DNA of 64,000 nucleotides from an uncultured bacterium (GTDB lineage: Bacteria > Bacillota_I > Bacilli_A > RF39 > UBA660): contig CAJMSU010000002.1 in NCBI GenBank assembly GCA_905216155.1, positions 1 through 64,000 of the forward strand, given 5' to 3'. Below are positions 1-8,627 of the stretch, one piece after another. The number at the start of each line of letters is the position of its first letter. The first letter of the stretch is position 1. The notes beneath the pieces are model-generated. The model was not told where the DNA came from. It saw only the letters and a program-made list of their open reading frames with translations, and made no database searches. Both the position numbers and the translations under genes were made by a program.

Positions 1-1477
1 CATATTCATATCTAAATGGTAAGACGTTCTTATCAGCAATAGCATTTACTATTGTGTAAGTATGTAATCTTTCTCCAAAGATTTGCTCTGTTGTTTCAGA
101 TATACCTTTTATTGTTCTAGCATTTTCTGGGAATATTGGAGTACCTGTAAATCCAAACAAATAATATTTATTAAATTTCTTAATAATAGTTTTATGCATA
201 TCACCAAATTGAGATCTATGACATTCATCAAATATAAATACTACATGTTTATTAAATACTTCACTATTCTCATTCTTTTTAATAAATTGAGATAGTTTTT
301 GTATTGTAGTAATTATTATCTTAGTACTTGGATCATTTAATTGTCCTTCTAATATTTTCGTTGAAGTATTAGAATTAGCTGCTCCCTCTTTAAACCTATC
401 GTATTCTTTCATTGTTTGATAATCTAAGTCTTTTCTATCTACAACAAATAATACTTTATCAATAAAGTCTAATTTACTAGCAAGTTGTGAAGTTTTAAAT
501 GATGTAAGTGTTTTTCCAGAACCTGTTGTATGCCAAATATAACCACCTGATTTTAAAGTTCCATAAAACTTATTATTATATGCAATTGTAATTCTATTTA
601 AAATTTTTTCAGTAGCAACTATTTGATAAGGACGCATTACTAATAAATCTTCTTCTGAAGTAAATACACAATATTTAGTTAATATATTTAATAAAGTATG
701 TTTAGTAAAGAAAGTTTTAGCAAAATCTATTAAATCAGTAATATCGTTATTCTTTTGATCTGCCCAATATGAAGTAAATTCAAATGAGTTTGACTTCTTT
801 TTCTTTTGATTATTTATATGAAACTCTCTTGTAGTATTTGAATAATACTTAGTTAATGTTCCATTTGATATAACAAATATTTGAACAAAGTTATATAAAC
901 CAGATCCTGCCCAGAAAGAATCTCTTTGATATCTTTCTATTTGATTAAAAGCTTCTCTTAAATCCACTCCTCTTTTTTTTAGTTCTACATGAACTAAAGG
1001 TAGACCATTTACTAAAATTGTTACATCATATCTATTATCAAAATTACCATCATTATTAACATATTGATTCAATACATGAAGACTATTGTTATGAATATTA
1101 TTTTTATCTATTAAATAGATATTTTTCTTTTCTCCTGAATCAAGGGTTATTTCTTGTTTATAATCTTCTTGGATTAATCTCGTTTTTTCAATTATATAGT
1201 CATTTTTATTAGCAATAACTGATGTAAAGAAAGAATCCCATTCTCCATCAGTAAAATGATAATTATTAAGTTTTTCTAGTTGTCTTCTTAAGTTAAGAAT
1301 TAATTCATCTTCAGAGTTAATATTTAGTCTTTCATAACCCTGTTCAACTAAAGTTTTAATAAATTCTTTTTCAAGAGCATCTTCACTTTGATAAGATGTT
1401 TCTATTTTATTTAATTCTTTATACTCAGCTAATACAGTAGAATTATCATTTTCACTTATTAAACCTATACTACTCAT
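1..1477 (-). CDS. hsdR: Type I restriction enzyme R subunit, partial (3' end off window)
   Basis: ATP-dependent translocase/endonuclease subunit of a type I restriction system. The open frame runs off the left edge. An ATG at 1475-1477 overlaps the hsdM stop by 8 bases (translational coupling). The visible about 490 residues show the PD-(D/E)XK nuclease region (YDVTILVNGLPLVHVELKK), Walker A as IWHTTGSGKT (codons near 515-545), the DExH box as FDECHRSQFGD (near 205-235) and motif III as GFTGTPIF. This is the standard HsdR order: N-terminal nuclease, then helicase. The C-terminal helicase lobe and HsdM-binding domain are missing only because the window ends. Confidence 0.93.
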   Translation of the reverse strand, partial: MSSIGLISENDNSTVLAEYKELNKIETSYQSEDALEKEFIKTLVEQGYERLNINSEDELILNLRRQLEKLNNYHFTDGEWDSFFTSVIANKNDYIIEKTRLIQEDYKQEITLDSGEKKNIYLIDKNNIHNNSLHVLNQYVNNDGNFDNRYDVTILVNGLPLVHVELKKRGVDLREAFNQIERYQRDSFWAGSGLYNFVQIFVISNGTLTKYYSNTTREFHINNQKKKKSNSFEFTSYWADQKNNDITDLIDFAKTFFTKHTLLNILTKYCVFTSEEDLLVMRPYQIVATEKILNRITIAYNNKFYGTLKSGGYIWHTTGSGKTLTSFKTSQLASKLDFIDKVLFVVDRKDLDYQTMKEYDRFKEGAANSNTSTKILEGQLNDPSTKIIITTIQKLSQFIKKNENSEVFNKHVVFIFDECHRSQFGDMHKTIIKKFNKYYLFGFTGTPIFPENARTIKGISETTEQIFGERLHTYTIVNAIADKNVLPFRYEY

Positions 1478-3593
1478 CATCATCACCATATTTTAATATT
1501 TTATCACGCCAAAATTCGTATTGACTCTTTCTAGCTTCTAGCTCTGCCTCTAGCTCTGCCTCTAGCTCTGCCTCTAGCTTAGTAAATTTGTTTAAAATTT
1601 CAACAATTTCATCTTGTAATTTTTTAGGCGGAATTGGTATCTCAAACTTAGAGTAAGTTTGAATCCACTGTCTTGAATGTTCTTGAGGAACATATTTTAT
1701 GTTTTTCATACAATAATAAATATATTTAAAATTATTATCATTATTTTTGGGGACAAGCATTTTCATTGCTGATGATTTGACTTTAAATTCAAAATCAACC
1801 CAGTGACTAGAAGTAGTAAAATCATCAAATATTATTACAGGATTTCCTTCCGATGCCATGTAATGTCCATCTTCTTCATTAGTATAACCAAGAACAAAAG
1901 TTAATCCAGCAGTTAAAACGGGATATTTATAATTATCATTATATTCTGTACTTTTTACTATATATGGACCTGGTTGTATATAATCTAAAACATCATCAAG
2001 GGGTATATACTCAACTTCTGTATTATTCTTTAAATCATTTATCAATTTATCAATTTGTTTAAGTTTATTATTTAATTCAATTCTAATACTATTTTCCCTT
2101 TTTACAATTTCTTCTAAAGTTGCTGTGTGTTTATTTATATCCAATTTTTTCTCTTCTTTTTTTACTTGCAAATACTTATTTACTGATAAATTGTAATTTA
2201 CTATGTCATCGCATGATACCACAATTGACTTCTTATCAATGTTTTTCCTTTTTTTGTAGGTGCTCAATATGTTTTCAATATTCTTATCTGATAATTGATT
2301 TTTATTACCAGGATGTACAAATTCATTTGACGCATCTATAAATAAAATATCGCTATCTTTCTTTGATTTTTTTAAAACAATTATACATGTTTCAGTGGTT
2401 GTGCCGTAAAATAAATCATTTGGCATTTTTATAATGGCATCAATAAAATTATTTTCAATTAAGTATTTTCTAATTTTCTTCTCTGCTCCTGGTCTATGTA
2501 ATACTCCCGTGTACTCTACAATAGCAGCTGTTCCTGCAGGACTTAACCACGATAGCATATGCATAACAAAAGCAAGGTCAGAAGCATTTTTTGGAGCCAA
2601 TACTCCAGCTGGCGCAAATCTTTCATCATTAATTAGAAGTGGATTATCATTTCCAACCCACTTAGTTGAATAAGGAGGATTTGAAACTATAGCATCAAAA
2701 GGTTCATCATCCCAATGATAAGGATGTAATAATGTATCTTCCCTAGCTATACTAAAATTATTATAATTTATATTATGTAAAAACATATTTATTCTGGCTA
2801 AATTATATGTAGTTAAGTTTTTCTCTTGACCGAAAAATCCTTCTCTTACATTTTCTTTCCCAAGTATCTTAGCAAATTTAAGTAATAATCCACCTGAACC
2901 ACATGCAGGATCATATACTTTATTAACAGATGTTTTATCCATTATTACTATTTTAGCGAGTAATTCTCCAACTTCTTGTGGAGTAAAGAATTCCCCGCCT
3001 GATTTACCTGCTGATGATGCATACATTGTCATTAAAAATTCATATGCATCTCCAAATAGATCTATCTTATTTTCTTCATAATCTCCAAAATTCAACTCTC
3101 CTATTGCATTTAATAATTTAACAAGTTTTTCGTTTCTTTCATCAACAGTATTACCTAATTTATTATCTATTGTAAAATCATCAAATAACCCTTTTACGTC
3201 ATTCTCTGATGCAGTTCCTCTTGCTGATGATTCAATATTATTAAATATATTAGAAATTACTACATTTAAATTTTCATTTTTATCAGCAATTTTTCTAACG
3301 TTACAAAATAATTCGCTAGGTAAGATAAATAATCCTTTTTCTTCAAGTATTTGTGTTTTTCCAAGTAACGCTTCATCATCAGAAATGTTTCTATATTTAA
3401 AATCTGTAATACCTGCTTTTCTTTGGTTCTCATTAACATAGTTTTCTATATTTTCAGATATAAATCTATAAAACAATAATCCTAATACGTATTGTTTAAA
3501 ATCCCATCCATCTACTGAACCTCTTAATTCATTAGCTATTTTCCAAATTGTTTTATGAAGTTCTTCTCTTTCTCTTTCCTTTTTATTATTCAT
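1470..3593 (-). CDS. hsdM: Type I restriction HsdM-HsdS fusion (methyltransferase with one target-recognition domain)
   Basis: N6-adenine methyltransferase of the restriction system, 707 aa, longer than an ordinary HsdM. Residues about 10-150 are the HsdM N-terminal helical domain. Residues about 180-480 are the methyltransferase, with DPACGSGG (about 230) and NPPY (about 304). From about 530 the protein resembles an HsdS half: a single target-recognition domain, then a coiled-coil spacer of LEAE repeats ending in the typical KSQYEFWRDKIL. No separate hsdS is visible, so this half-subunit probably supplies specificity as a dimer, which would predict a palindromic bipartite target. The ATG overlaps the upstream DUF4145 stop and an AAGGAGG site precedes it. 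The fusion call is from sequence; target and stoichiometry are inference. Confidence 0.9.
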   Translation of the reverse strand: MNNKKEREREELHKTIWKIANELRGSVDGWDFKQYVLGLLFYRFISENIENYVNENQRKAGITDFKYRNISDDEALLGKTQILEEKGLFILPSELFCNVRKIADKNENLNVVISNIFNNIESSARGTASENDVKGLFDDFTIDNKLGNTVDERNEKLVKLLNAIGELNFGDYEENKIDLFGDAYEFLMTMYASSAGKSGGEFFTPQEVGELLAKIVIMDKTSVNKVYDPACGSGGLLLKFAKILGKENVREGFFGQEKNLTTYNLARINMFLHNINYNNFSIAREDTLLHPYHWDDEPFDAIVSNPPYSTKWVGNDNPLLINDERFAPAGVLAPKNASDLAFVMHMLSWLSPAGTAAIVEYTGVLHRPGAEKKIRKYLIENNFIDAIIKMPNDLFYGTTTETCIIVLKKSKKDSDILFIDASNEFVHPGNKNQLSDKNIENILSTYKKRKNIDKKSIVVSCDDIVNYNLSVNKYLQVKKEEKKLDINKHTATLEEIVKRENSIRIELNNKLKQIDKLINDLKNNTEVEYIPLDDVLDYIQPGPYIVKSTEYNDNYKYPVLTAGLTFVLGYTNEEDGHYMASEGNPVIIFDDFTTSSHWVDFEFKVKSSAMKMLVPKNNDNNFKYIYYCMKNIKYVPQEHSRQWIQTYSKFEIPIPPKKLQDEIVEILNKFTKLEAELEAELEAELEARKSQYEFWRDKILKYGDDDE
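1542..1577 (-). repeat. Three perfect 12-bp tandem repeats encoding LEAE in the HsdS spacer
   Basis: On the coding strand the unit CTAGAGGCAGAG occurs three times without mismatch and is followed by a partial, diverged copy. Each unit adds Leu-Glu-Ala-Glu to the helical spacer after the recognition domain. Perfect in-frame 12-bp units are prone to slipped-strand gain or loss. Confidence 0.95.
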
Positions 3594-4299
3594 TTACAGG
3601 TTCCTCCTTTTTAGTAGATGTTTTCCTTTTGACTGGTGGATTTTTCATTTTTATTTCCACATCAATAACTTCAATAAAAATATCTAAATACTGTTTTAAT
3701 ACTGAAAAATTGATTTCTTCATACTTTTTTTCATAATGAGTAGTATCATTTCCTAAAATTCTTACAACATCTGCAACATTTTTATATTTATAATTCGGTA
3801 AGTACTCTTGTATTGCTTCATCCAAATGTTTTTTTACAACTTTCTTTTTTTCTTCTCCCAAACAATTTATTGCATAATCTTTAATTAGTATTTCCATTGC
3901 ATTTCTATAACCACACCCAGCTAAATCTAAATTGCCATCAAATTCTGCCTTACTGGCTTCATGGTATAATTTTATAAATCTTGGTGATACCTCTTCAATA
4001 TATTCATCAAATTTTCTATCTTTAAACGAAGGATATATTGAAATAAACTTATATTTATTTTCTTCTTTATTCCAAAGATAATTAGCGTGAAATATATAAT
4101 CGCACGATGTACATTTATGAATTACAACTAATAGCATTCCATCTGATGTATTACTTGTCCAATGATTTATAACTACAGAATCTGTGCCATATCCACAATT
4201 AGGACATGTCATTGGTTTTTCATAGATTTTTCCACTCGTTATTGAATTACATGTCGATATAAAATTTTTATCTCTTATTTCTGGTTTATTGTTATTCAT
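3586..4299 (-). CDS. Zinc-ribbon DUF4145-type protein of the restriction operon
   Basis: 237 aa from the ATG at 4299, which has GGAGG six bases upstream; an upstream ATG at 4320 lacks a ribosome site. Residues about 33-70 hold two Cys pairs (CPNCGYG and CTSCDY) forming a probable zinc ribbon. The C-terminal 110 residues match the DUF4145 pattern, including AGCGYRNAMEILIKDY and a conserved late TTHYEKKY. DUF4145 genes are commonly found with restriction-modification loci; their role is unknown to me. It is the first gene of the operon with hsdM and hsdR and ends inside the hsdM start. Confidence 0.75.
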   Translation of the reverse strand: MNNNKPEIRDKNFISTCNSITSGKIYEKPMTCPNCGYGTDSVVINHWTSNTSDGMLLVVIHKCTSCDYIFHANYLWNKEENKYKFISIYPSFKDRKFDEYIEEVSPRFIKLYHEASKAEFDGNLDLAGCGYRNAMEILIKDYAINCLGEEKKKVVKKHLDEAIQEYLPNYKYKNVADVVRILGNDTTHYEKKYEEINFSVLKQYLDIFIEVIDVEIKMKNPPVKRKTSTKKEEPVNE

Positions 4300-4334
4300 A
4301 GCTACCTCCAAATTCGCCATTATCTCTCAAAAAA

Positions 4335-4343
4335 ATTATATCA
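4335..4343 (-). promoter_or_regulatory. Extended -10 promoter for the restriction operon
   Basis: Reading leftward, TGATATAAT lies about 36 bases before the DUF4145 start. No good -35 box is visible, so the extended -10 would carry recognition. Confidence 0.5.
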
Positions 4344-4591
4344 TATTTTGTCGAAATTAACTATCATACTGTGCCAAGTTGGCGCACTACTTTTTCTTAG
4401 CAAGCATTGGAAAGTTCCTCCCACAGAACATTTTCCACATATTATAGGGAAAATCCCCAATCCCCTAGTGAAACAAATACCGAAACAAAACGCGAAACAT
4501 TTTGAGAGCAAAAAACGAAATTGTAATTATACATTTCAAATGATAAAATTAATATAATAGAAGTAATATTGTTAAAAAGATATTTTTAATA

Positions 4592-4669
4592 ATACTAAAT
4601 TCTGATTTTAATACTAAAATCAATACTGTTTTTGATACTAAAAATGATACTGAAAGTGATACTAAATTT
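4592..4669 (+). repeat. Six ATACT repeats, four with exact 12-bp periodicity
   Basis: ATACT starts at 4592, 4611, 4623, 4635, 4647 and 4659. The last five are exactly 12 bases apart, with the unit approximately GATACTAAAAAT. The position just ahead of a replication-like HTH gene suggests iterons, but the 12-base period is also a multiple of three and may be a coding repeat (DTKN-like). Confidence 0.6.
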
Positions 4670-4729
4670 GTTATTGAATAGTTAATTGTCAAGTGATAAA
4701 ATGATTATAATAGTGGAAAAACTATAGAA

Positions 4730-4752
4730 AGAGAGCTTGCTCTCTTTTTTTG
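4730..4752 (+). terminator. Intrinsic terminator
   Basis: Self-complementary AGAGAGCTTGCTCTCT followed by a run of seven T, located between a weak promoter and the HTH gene at 4778. Confidence 0.65.
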
Positions 4753-4777
4753 TTGTATAAAAGAAAGGAGGATATCT

Positions 4778-5050
4778 ATGAATGAAAGCTTTATAAAAAT
4801 ACCAACTTCTTTATTAGAAGTAAATATTCCTAAGAATGCTATGGTACTATTAGGAATATTGCAAAGTAATTCTAAAAAGTTAGGTTATGCATATGGATCT
4901 AATAAGTACTATGCTGATAAGTTAAATTGTTCTACTAGAACAATAAGTAAATTAATTAAGTGTTTATTAGATCATAATTATATAACGATTAATAATCCTA
5001 AAAGTTTTAAAAGAAAGATATATGTTAGTAATAATATTCTAGGTAATTAG
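4778..5050 (+). CDS. Winged-helix/HTH replication-like protein
   Basis: 90 aa with an AAAGGAGG ribosome site. Residues about 20-80 form a helix-turn-helix (NKYYADKLNCSTRTISKLIKCLLDH), as in helix-turn-helix domains at the N terminus of plasmid and phage replication initiators. It is much shorter than those proteins, so it is either a stand-alone DNA-binding protein or a remnant. It begins a plus-strand group leading to the serine recombinase. Confidence 0.55.
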   Translation: MNESFIKIPTSLLEVNIPKNAMVLLGILQSNSKKLGYAYGSNKYYADKLNCSTRTISKLIKCLLDHNYITINNPKSFKRKIYVSNNILGN

Positions 5051-5157
5051 AATATTTTATCAACCTGGTTTGAATTATTATTCTAACAGAATAAATAAAT
5101 TAAATATAAAAGTTGAATAGATAATAGAAAGGCCTTAGGTAAAGGTAGGCGGTTTAT

Positions 5158-5589
5158 ATGAAAGATATGGTAGATTATATTAAATATCACGGTACTATTT
5201 CTAGTATTAGAGATAAGGTTGATAAAGATTATATATGGTTTGATATATGTCAGAAAGAACCATATAAAGATAGTAATGGAAGGGATAAGTTAAACTTATC
5301 CTTTTTTAGTGCAAGAATGTATATAGAATATTCTAATAAGATAAATTTAAGTATTGGAAAAGATGTTTATATACGAGGTATTCCTAAGGGATATGTGGAT
5401 AAAAAAGGTCATAGACAAAATTATATACATGTACTGGAAATAAATGGAATTGAAATAAGTAAAGAGCCACCTTTATATAAAGACGGTTATTGGAATGGAA
5501 AGAAAATAGAAAAAGTAGAAGCTACTAAAGAAGAACAAGAAGAATTACAAAGATTAATAGATGAGATTGTAGGTGCTACAAATGAATAA
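5158..5589 (+). CDS. Possible single-strand-binding OB-fold protein
   Basis: 143 aa. The pattern of beta strands (GTISSIRD, YIWFDICQKE, FSARMYIEYS, IGKDVYIRGIPKGY, NYIHVLEINGIEI) suggests an OB fold like SSB-type proteins, followed by a charged C-terminal helix. It lacks the classic acidic DDDIPF tail. It sits upstream of the recombinase, where small elements often keep DNA-processing proteins. I do not recognise the exact family. Confidence 0.45.
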   Translation: MKDMVDYIKYHGTISSIRDKVDKDYIWFDICQKEPYKDSNGRDKLNLSFFSARMYIEYSNKINLSIGKDVYIRGIPKGYVDKKGHRQNYIHVLEINGIEISKEPPLYKDGYWNGKKIEKVEATKEEQEELQRLIDEIVGATNE

Positions 5590-5695
5590 CACACCAGTAC
5601 AAATCATAAATTTAAATATGAATAAAGATAAAAAAGAATTATTTAAAGAAATTATTATTAATTACTTAATAAAACAAATAACTACGAAAAACTAA
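5582..5695 (+). CDS. Small 37-aa protein upstream of the recombinase
   Basis: ATG at 5582 overlaps the end of the previous gene and the frame stays open to a TAA at 5693-5695. The peptide is hydrophilic and then helical (KKELFKEIIINYLIKQ). Overlap and position suggest translational coupling. Function unknown. Confidence 0.5.
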   Translation: MNNTPVQIINLNMNKDKKELFKEIIINYLIKQITTKN

Positions 5696-5719
5696 ATCGC
5701 ACATTTGCGGTTCTTTTTT
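5695..5719 (+). terminator. Intrinsic terminator after the small gene
   Basis: Stem AATCGCA/TGCGGTT (one wobble) with loop CATT, followed by CTTTTTT. Confidence 0.7.
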
Positions 5720-5778
5720 GAATCTAATATACTGTTACTGTCTTATGGGAGATAAGTAACAAGAAAAGGAGGTAAAAT

Positions 5779-7437
5779 ATGAATTATAGTTACTTATCAA
5801 ACTTAGATAATAATGCTGGTATTTATATCAGACTTTCACAAGAAGATAAAGATAAGAAATATGAATCAGATAGTGAAAGTGTAACAAATCAAAAAGATAT
5901 ACTCCGTACCTATTGTAAAAACAATGGATTTAATCTAGTAGGAGAATATGTTGATGATGGATATTCTGGTACTAATTTTGATAGACCTGGTTTTACTAAA
6001 ATGATAAAAGATATCAAAGACAAAAAAATTAATTTAGTAATTGTTAAAGACTTATCAAGATTAGGTAGAGATCATGTAATGACTGGTTATTATATAGAAA
6101 CATATTTTCCTGAGAATAAAGTAAGATTTATATCTATTGTTGAAAATTATGATAGTATGAAAAATCAAGCTAGTAATGACTCCTCTACTTTCATAATTGC
6201 ATGTAATGATTATTATAGTAAACAAAACTCTTTAAAGATTAGAAATGTATTAGATTCAAAAAGAAAAGATGGCAAATTCATAGGTAGTAAACCATGTTAT
6301 GGATATATGAGAGATCCAAATGATAAAGGACATTTAATACCTGATCCTGAAGTTTCTAAATACGTAAAACTTATATTTGAATGGAGATCAAATAACATAG
6401 GTATTAGTGAAATAGCAACTAGACTAACTAATATAGGAGCACCTACTCCAGCAGCATATAAAAACTTACCTACATCTAGTAGAGTTATAGAAAAGAATAA
6501 ATGGACAATACATGCTGTTCATAATATATTACAAAATAGAATGTATACTGGAGACATGGTACAACACACTCAAACCAATATAAGTTATAAATCAAAAAAG
6601 AAAGTCACATTAGATGAAAGCTTATGGATCATAGTAGAAGATACTCATGAACCACTAGTAGATAAAAATACATTTATGTTAATAAATAAAAAAACTAAAA
6701 ATAAAAATAGATCTTATTCTAAAAGAAAAAGACCTGAAAGATTATTAGAAGGATTATTATTTTGTCATGAATGTGGTAATAGATTAGGAGTACTTTATAG
6801 AAAGAAACAAGACTACTGGTGTATTAACTGTAATAAATACGCTAGAGACCCTGTTAGAAAATTATGTACATCTCACTTCTTTGCATATGATTATTTTGAA
6901 GAATTAATTTTAAAAGAAATTAAAAAAATGTTATCAGAATTATTTCAAGATTTAGATATAAAAGAATTAAATGAAGAAGTTATTAAAAGAACTAAAAATA
7001 ATTCTGATGATTATAAAAAAAGAAAAGAAGATATTATAAAAGAACAAAATAAATTACTAGAAACCATTCAAATCATCTATAAAGACCGATTAGAAGGTAA
7101 CATTACACCTGATCAATATAAATTACTATCTAAACCATATGAAGCTAAATTAAAGGATTTAAATATACAATTAGAAGATATTAATATAGAAATAGAAAGA
7201 AGAAAGCATAGTACTGATAAATTACCAAATTATATAAACAAAATAAAAAGATTGTTAAACTTAAACAACCCTAATAAAGATTTATTATTTGCTTTAATAG
7301 AAAGAATAGAAGCAGATAAAGATAGAAATATAATTATTAAATTTAGATATGACATTCTAGATACTCATACTTTTAAATATGAAGATAATAGAGTTCATAA
7401 TCCATATGGAAGAAAAGGAAGACATAATTACTCGTAG
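5779..7437 (+). CDS. Large serine recombinase (integrase of the element)
   Basis: 552 aa, normal for the large serine recombinase family. The N-terminal resolvase domain has the catalytic serine in YIRLSQED (about residue 19) and the downstream KDLSRLGRDH block. The central recombinase domain follows (about 165-300). A zinc ribbon (CHECGNRL with later CINC and LCTSHF, about 330-375) and a long coiled coil (about 400-475) complete the family layout. The ribosome site is AAAGGAGG. It overlaps the convergent HEPN gene by 10 bases at the stop. It most likely catalysed insertion into the amidase gene at about 8.29 kb. Confidence 0.95.
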   Translation: MNYSYLSNLDNNAGIYIRLSQEDKDKKYESDSESVTNQKDILRTYCKNNGFNLVGEYVDDGYSGTNFDRPGFTKMIKDIKDKKINLVIVKDLSRLGRDHVMTGYYIETYFPENKVRFISIVENYDSMKNQASNDSSTFIIACNDYYSKQNSLKIRNVLDSKRKDGKFIGSKPCYGYMRDPNDKGHLIPDPEVSKYVKLIFEWRSNNIGISEIATRLTNIGAPTPAAYKNLPTSSRVIEKNKWTIHAVHNILQNRMYTGDMVQHTQTNISYKSKKKVTLDESLWIIVEDTHEPLVDKNTFMLINKKTKNKNRSYSKRKRPERLLEGLLFCHECGNRLGVLYRKKQDYWCINCNKYARDPVRKLCTSHFFAYDYFEELILKEIKKMLSELFQDLDIKELNEEVIKRTKNNSDDYKKRKEDIIKEQNKLLETIQIIYKDRLEGNITPDQYKLLSKPYEAKLKDLNIQLEDINIEIERRKHSTDKLPNYINKIKRLLNLNNPNKDLLFALIERIEADKDRNIIIKFRYDILDTHTFKYEDNRVHNPYGRKGRHNYS

Positions 7438-8228
7438 TCAACAACAGTGTAGGAAATCGTTGCAACTCCATCCCAATTACTTTGCAAGTGATAACTTGAA
7501 TTTGACTTATAAAAAACATGTAAAGTATTATTTCCTAAGTGATGATTATCAATTTGTATTTGAAAAGTGTTACTTTCAGACCATTTGAATTTTTTTATAT
7601 CATTATTTTGAATACAATAGTATACTTTTTGTGTATTTGGTGATGTTACATATATTGTTACTGTTAGTTGATCTCCAGGTCTAAACAATTCATCTAAATG
7701 AGCCCAATTTTCATTATATATTATTCCATTTATATTTAATGACTCACATTCAGGAAAAAAAGTACTTTTATTATCTAGATTGCCTCTATATTTCATTATT
7801 CCGTTTTTTATCTCTCCAATATATCCAATTAACAAATGTTTTTGATATTCAAATAAGTCCCGGTTATGTGCATTAGGATTTCTAAAACCTTCCAATTGTG
7901 ATAATTGATTTTTAATTATAGTTTGATTTGAAAAGCAATTTTTAAATAAATCCCAATTTTTTAATATTATAGTTTTTAAATCATAAAAATCAGAATAATA
8001 CAATAGTCTATTTTCTATTACATTACCCCTCAATCTTTTTTGTTCCTCTTCCATTCTCTTTTTCCATTCATCTATTCTTTCACTTGTAACACCTAAATGT
8101 TCCTCCCATTTTTCGCCATACTTATTTCTTAATATATATACAATATTATTTCTCATAAAATTTTCTATATCCCTCAATGCCTCATCAACATTTATTGTTT
8201 TATCAATGATAATTTTATCATTACTCAT
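7428..8228 (-). CDS. Swt1-like HEPN domain protein with C-terminal beta domain (defence candidate)
   Basis: 266 aa. Residues about 10-160 are alpha-helical and resemble the Swt1-type HEPN domain. They contain RNPNAH (about 117-122), fitting the R-x4-6-H catalytic motif of HEPN RNases. Residues about 175-266 are beta-rich (DQLTVTIYVTSPNTQKVYY...ISYTVVDYE) and look like a binding sandwich. GAGGTGAT precedes the ATG, with TATAAT 20-25 bases further upstream. It is a single-gene transcription unit next to a restriction system inside a mobile element, the usual setting of antiphage genes. RNase activity is inferred from motif only. Confidence 0.7.
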   Translation of the reverse strand: MSNDKIIIDKTINVDEALRDIENFMRNNIVYILRNKYGEKWEEHLGVTSERIDEWKKRMEEEQKRLRGNVIENRLLYYSDFYDLKTIILKNWDLFKNCFSNQTIIKNQLSQLEGFRNPNAHNRDLFEYQKHLLIGYIGEIKNGIMKYRGNLDNKSTFFPECESLNINGIIYNENWAHLDELFRPGDQLTVTIYVTSPNTQKVYYCIQNNDIKKFKWSESNTFQIQIDNHHLGNNTLHVFYKSNSSYHLQSNWDGVATISYTVVDYE

Positions 8229-8251
8229 AATATCACCTCATTTAGTGATTA

Positions 8252-8575
8252 TTATATCATATATTTTTTAAAAATTAACCCTTCATAATTACTTATATCG
8301 GAGCCTCCTGCATTTATGTGATTAGATACTACTATTACATCTGGGCTATTTCCGAAGGCTGTTAATATTTTATTTATTCTATCTTTTCTTTCTAGGGTTA
8401 CATCTTCATCTCTAGTAATAACTGCTGGTATACCTAATTCTTGTAGTCTATTATACATATATCTTGCAGCCTGTAGAGTTAAGTCTTTTTCTTTTAAACC
8501 ATTTCCAAGTGCTCCTGGATCTGATCCTCCATGACCAGCATCCACTACTACTTTTTTAGTTGCACGCTCATACAT
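8252..8575 (-). pseudogene. N-acetylmuramoyl-L-alanine amidase, truncated 5' part (Amidase_3)
   Basis: About 107 aa from the ATG at 8575 (AGGTG upstream). It begins with the family core VVVDAGHGGSDPGA, which holds a zinc His and is followed by LKEKDLTLQAARYM, then reaches VVSNHINAGG. In intact amidases about 80 or more residues follow, including the catalytic Glu segment. Here the frame instead runs into a short unrelated tail (LIFKKYMI) that overlaps the promoter of the HEPN gene. This is the expected scar of element insertion; the missing half should lie beyond the left window edge. Confidence 0.8.
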
Positions 8576-8627
8576 TTTAATCACCTATAATAATTTATTC
8601 ATTATTATAAGTTTTGTTAATACTATT

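Larger units (their letters stand above)
4344..4777. other. Intergenic region of the element: no gene, repeats and hairpins
   Basis: No credible gene. It holds an imperfect inverted repeat around 4370-4387 (GTGCCAAGTTGGCGCAC), the ATACT repeats at 4592-4669, a weak plus-strand promoter candidate (TATAAT at 4705-4710) and a terminator at 4730-4752. In one frame the ATACT repeats read as a short open stretch ending at a TAG at 4678-4680. It could therefore be the decayed end of a replication gene. Confidence 0.5.
1..8285. mobile_element. Right part of an integrated element with type I restriction and serine recombinase
   Basis: From the left edge to about position 8285 the genes are accessory: type I restriction operon, replication-like HTH gene, OB-fold-like gene, large serine recombinase and HEPN gene. 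The right end is inferred from an N-acetylmuramoyl-L-alanine amidase gene that loses its family match just after its SNHINAGG segment near 8290-8310. The left junction, which should carry the other half of the amidase, is outside the window. No conjugation or capsid genes are visible, so it is an integrative or mobilizable element of unknown class. The exact boundary is inferred, not seen. Confidence 0.55.

Noticed and set aside
83..295. Plus-strand frame over the left edge
   Set aside because: Antisense to the hsdR helicase domain, whose DECH box is read on the minus strand here.
4348..4557. Plus-strand 69-aa frame in the element's intergenic region
   Set aside because: No ribosome site, no folded-protein pattern; overlaps the restriction-operon promoter region.
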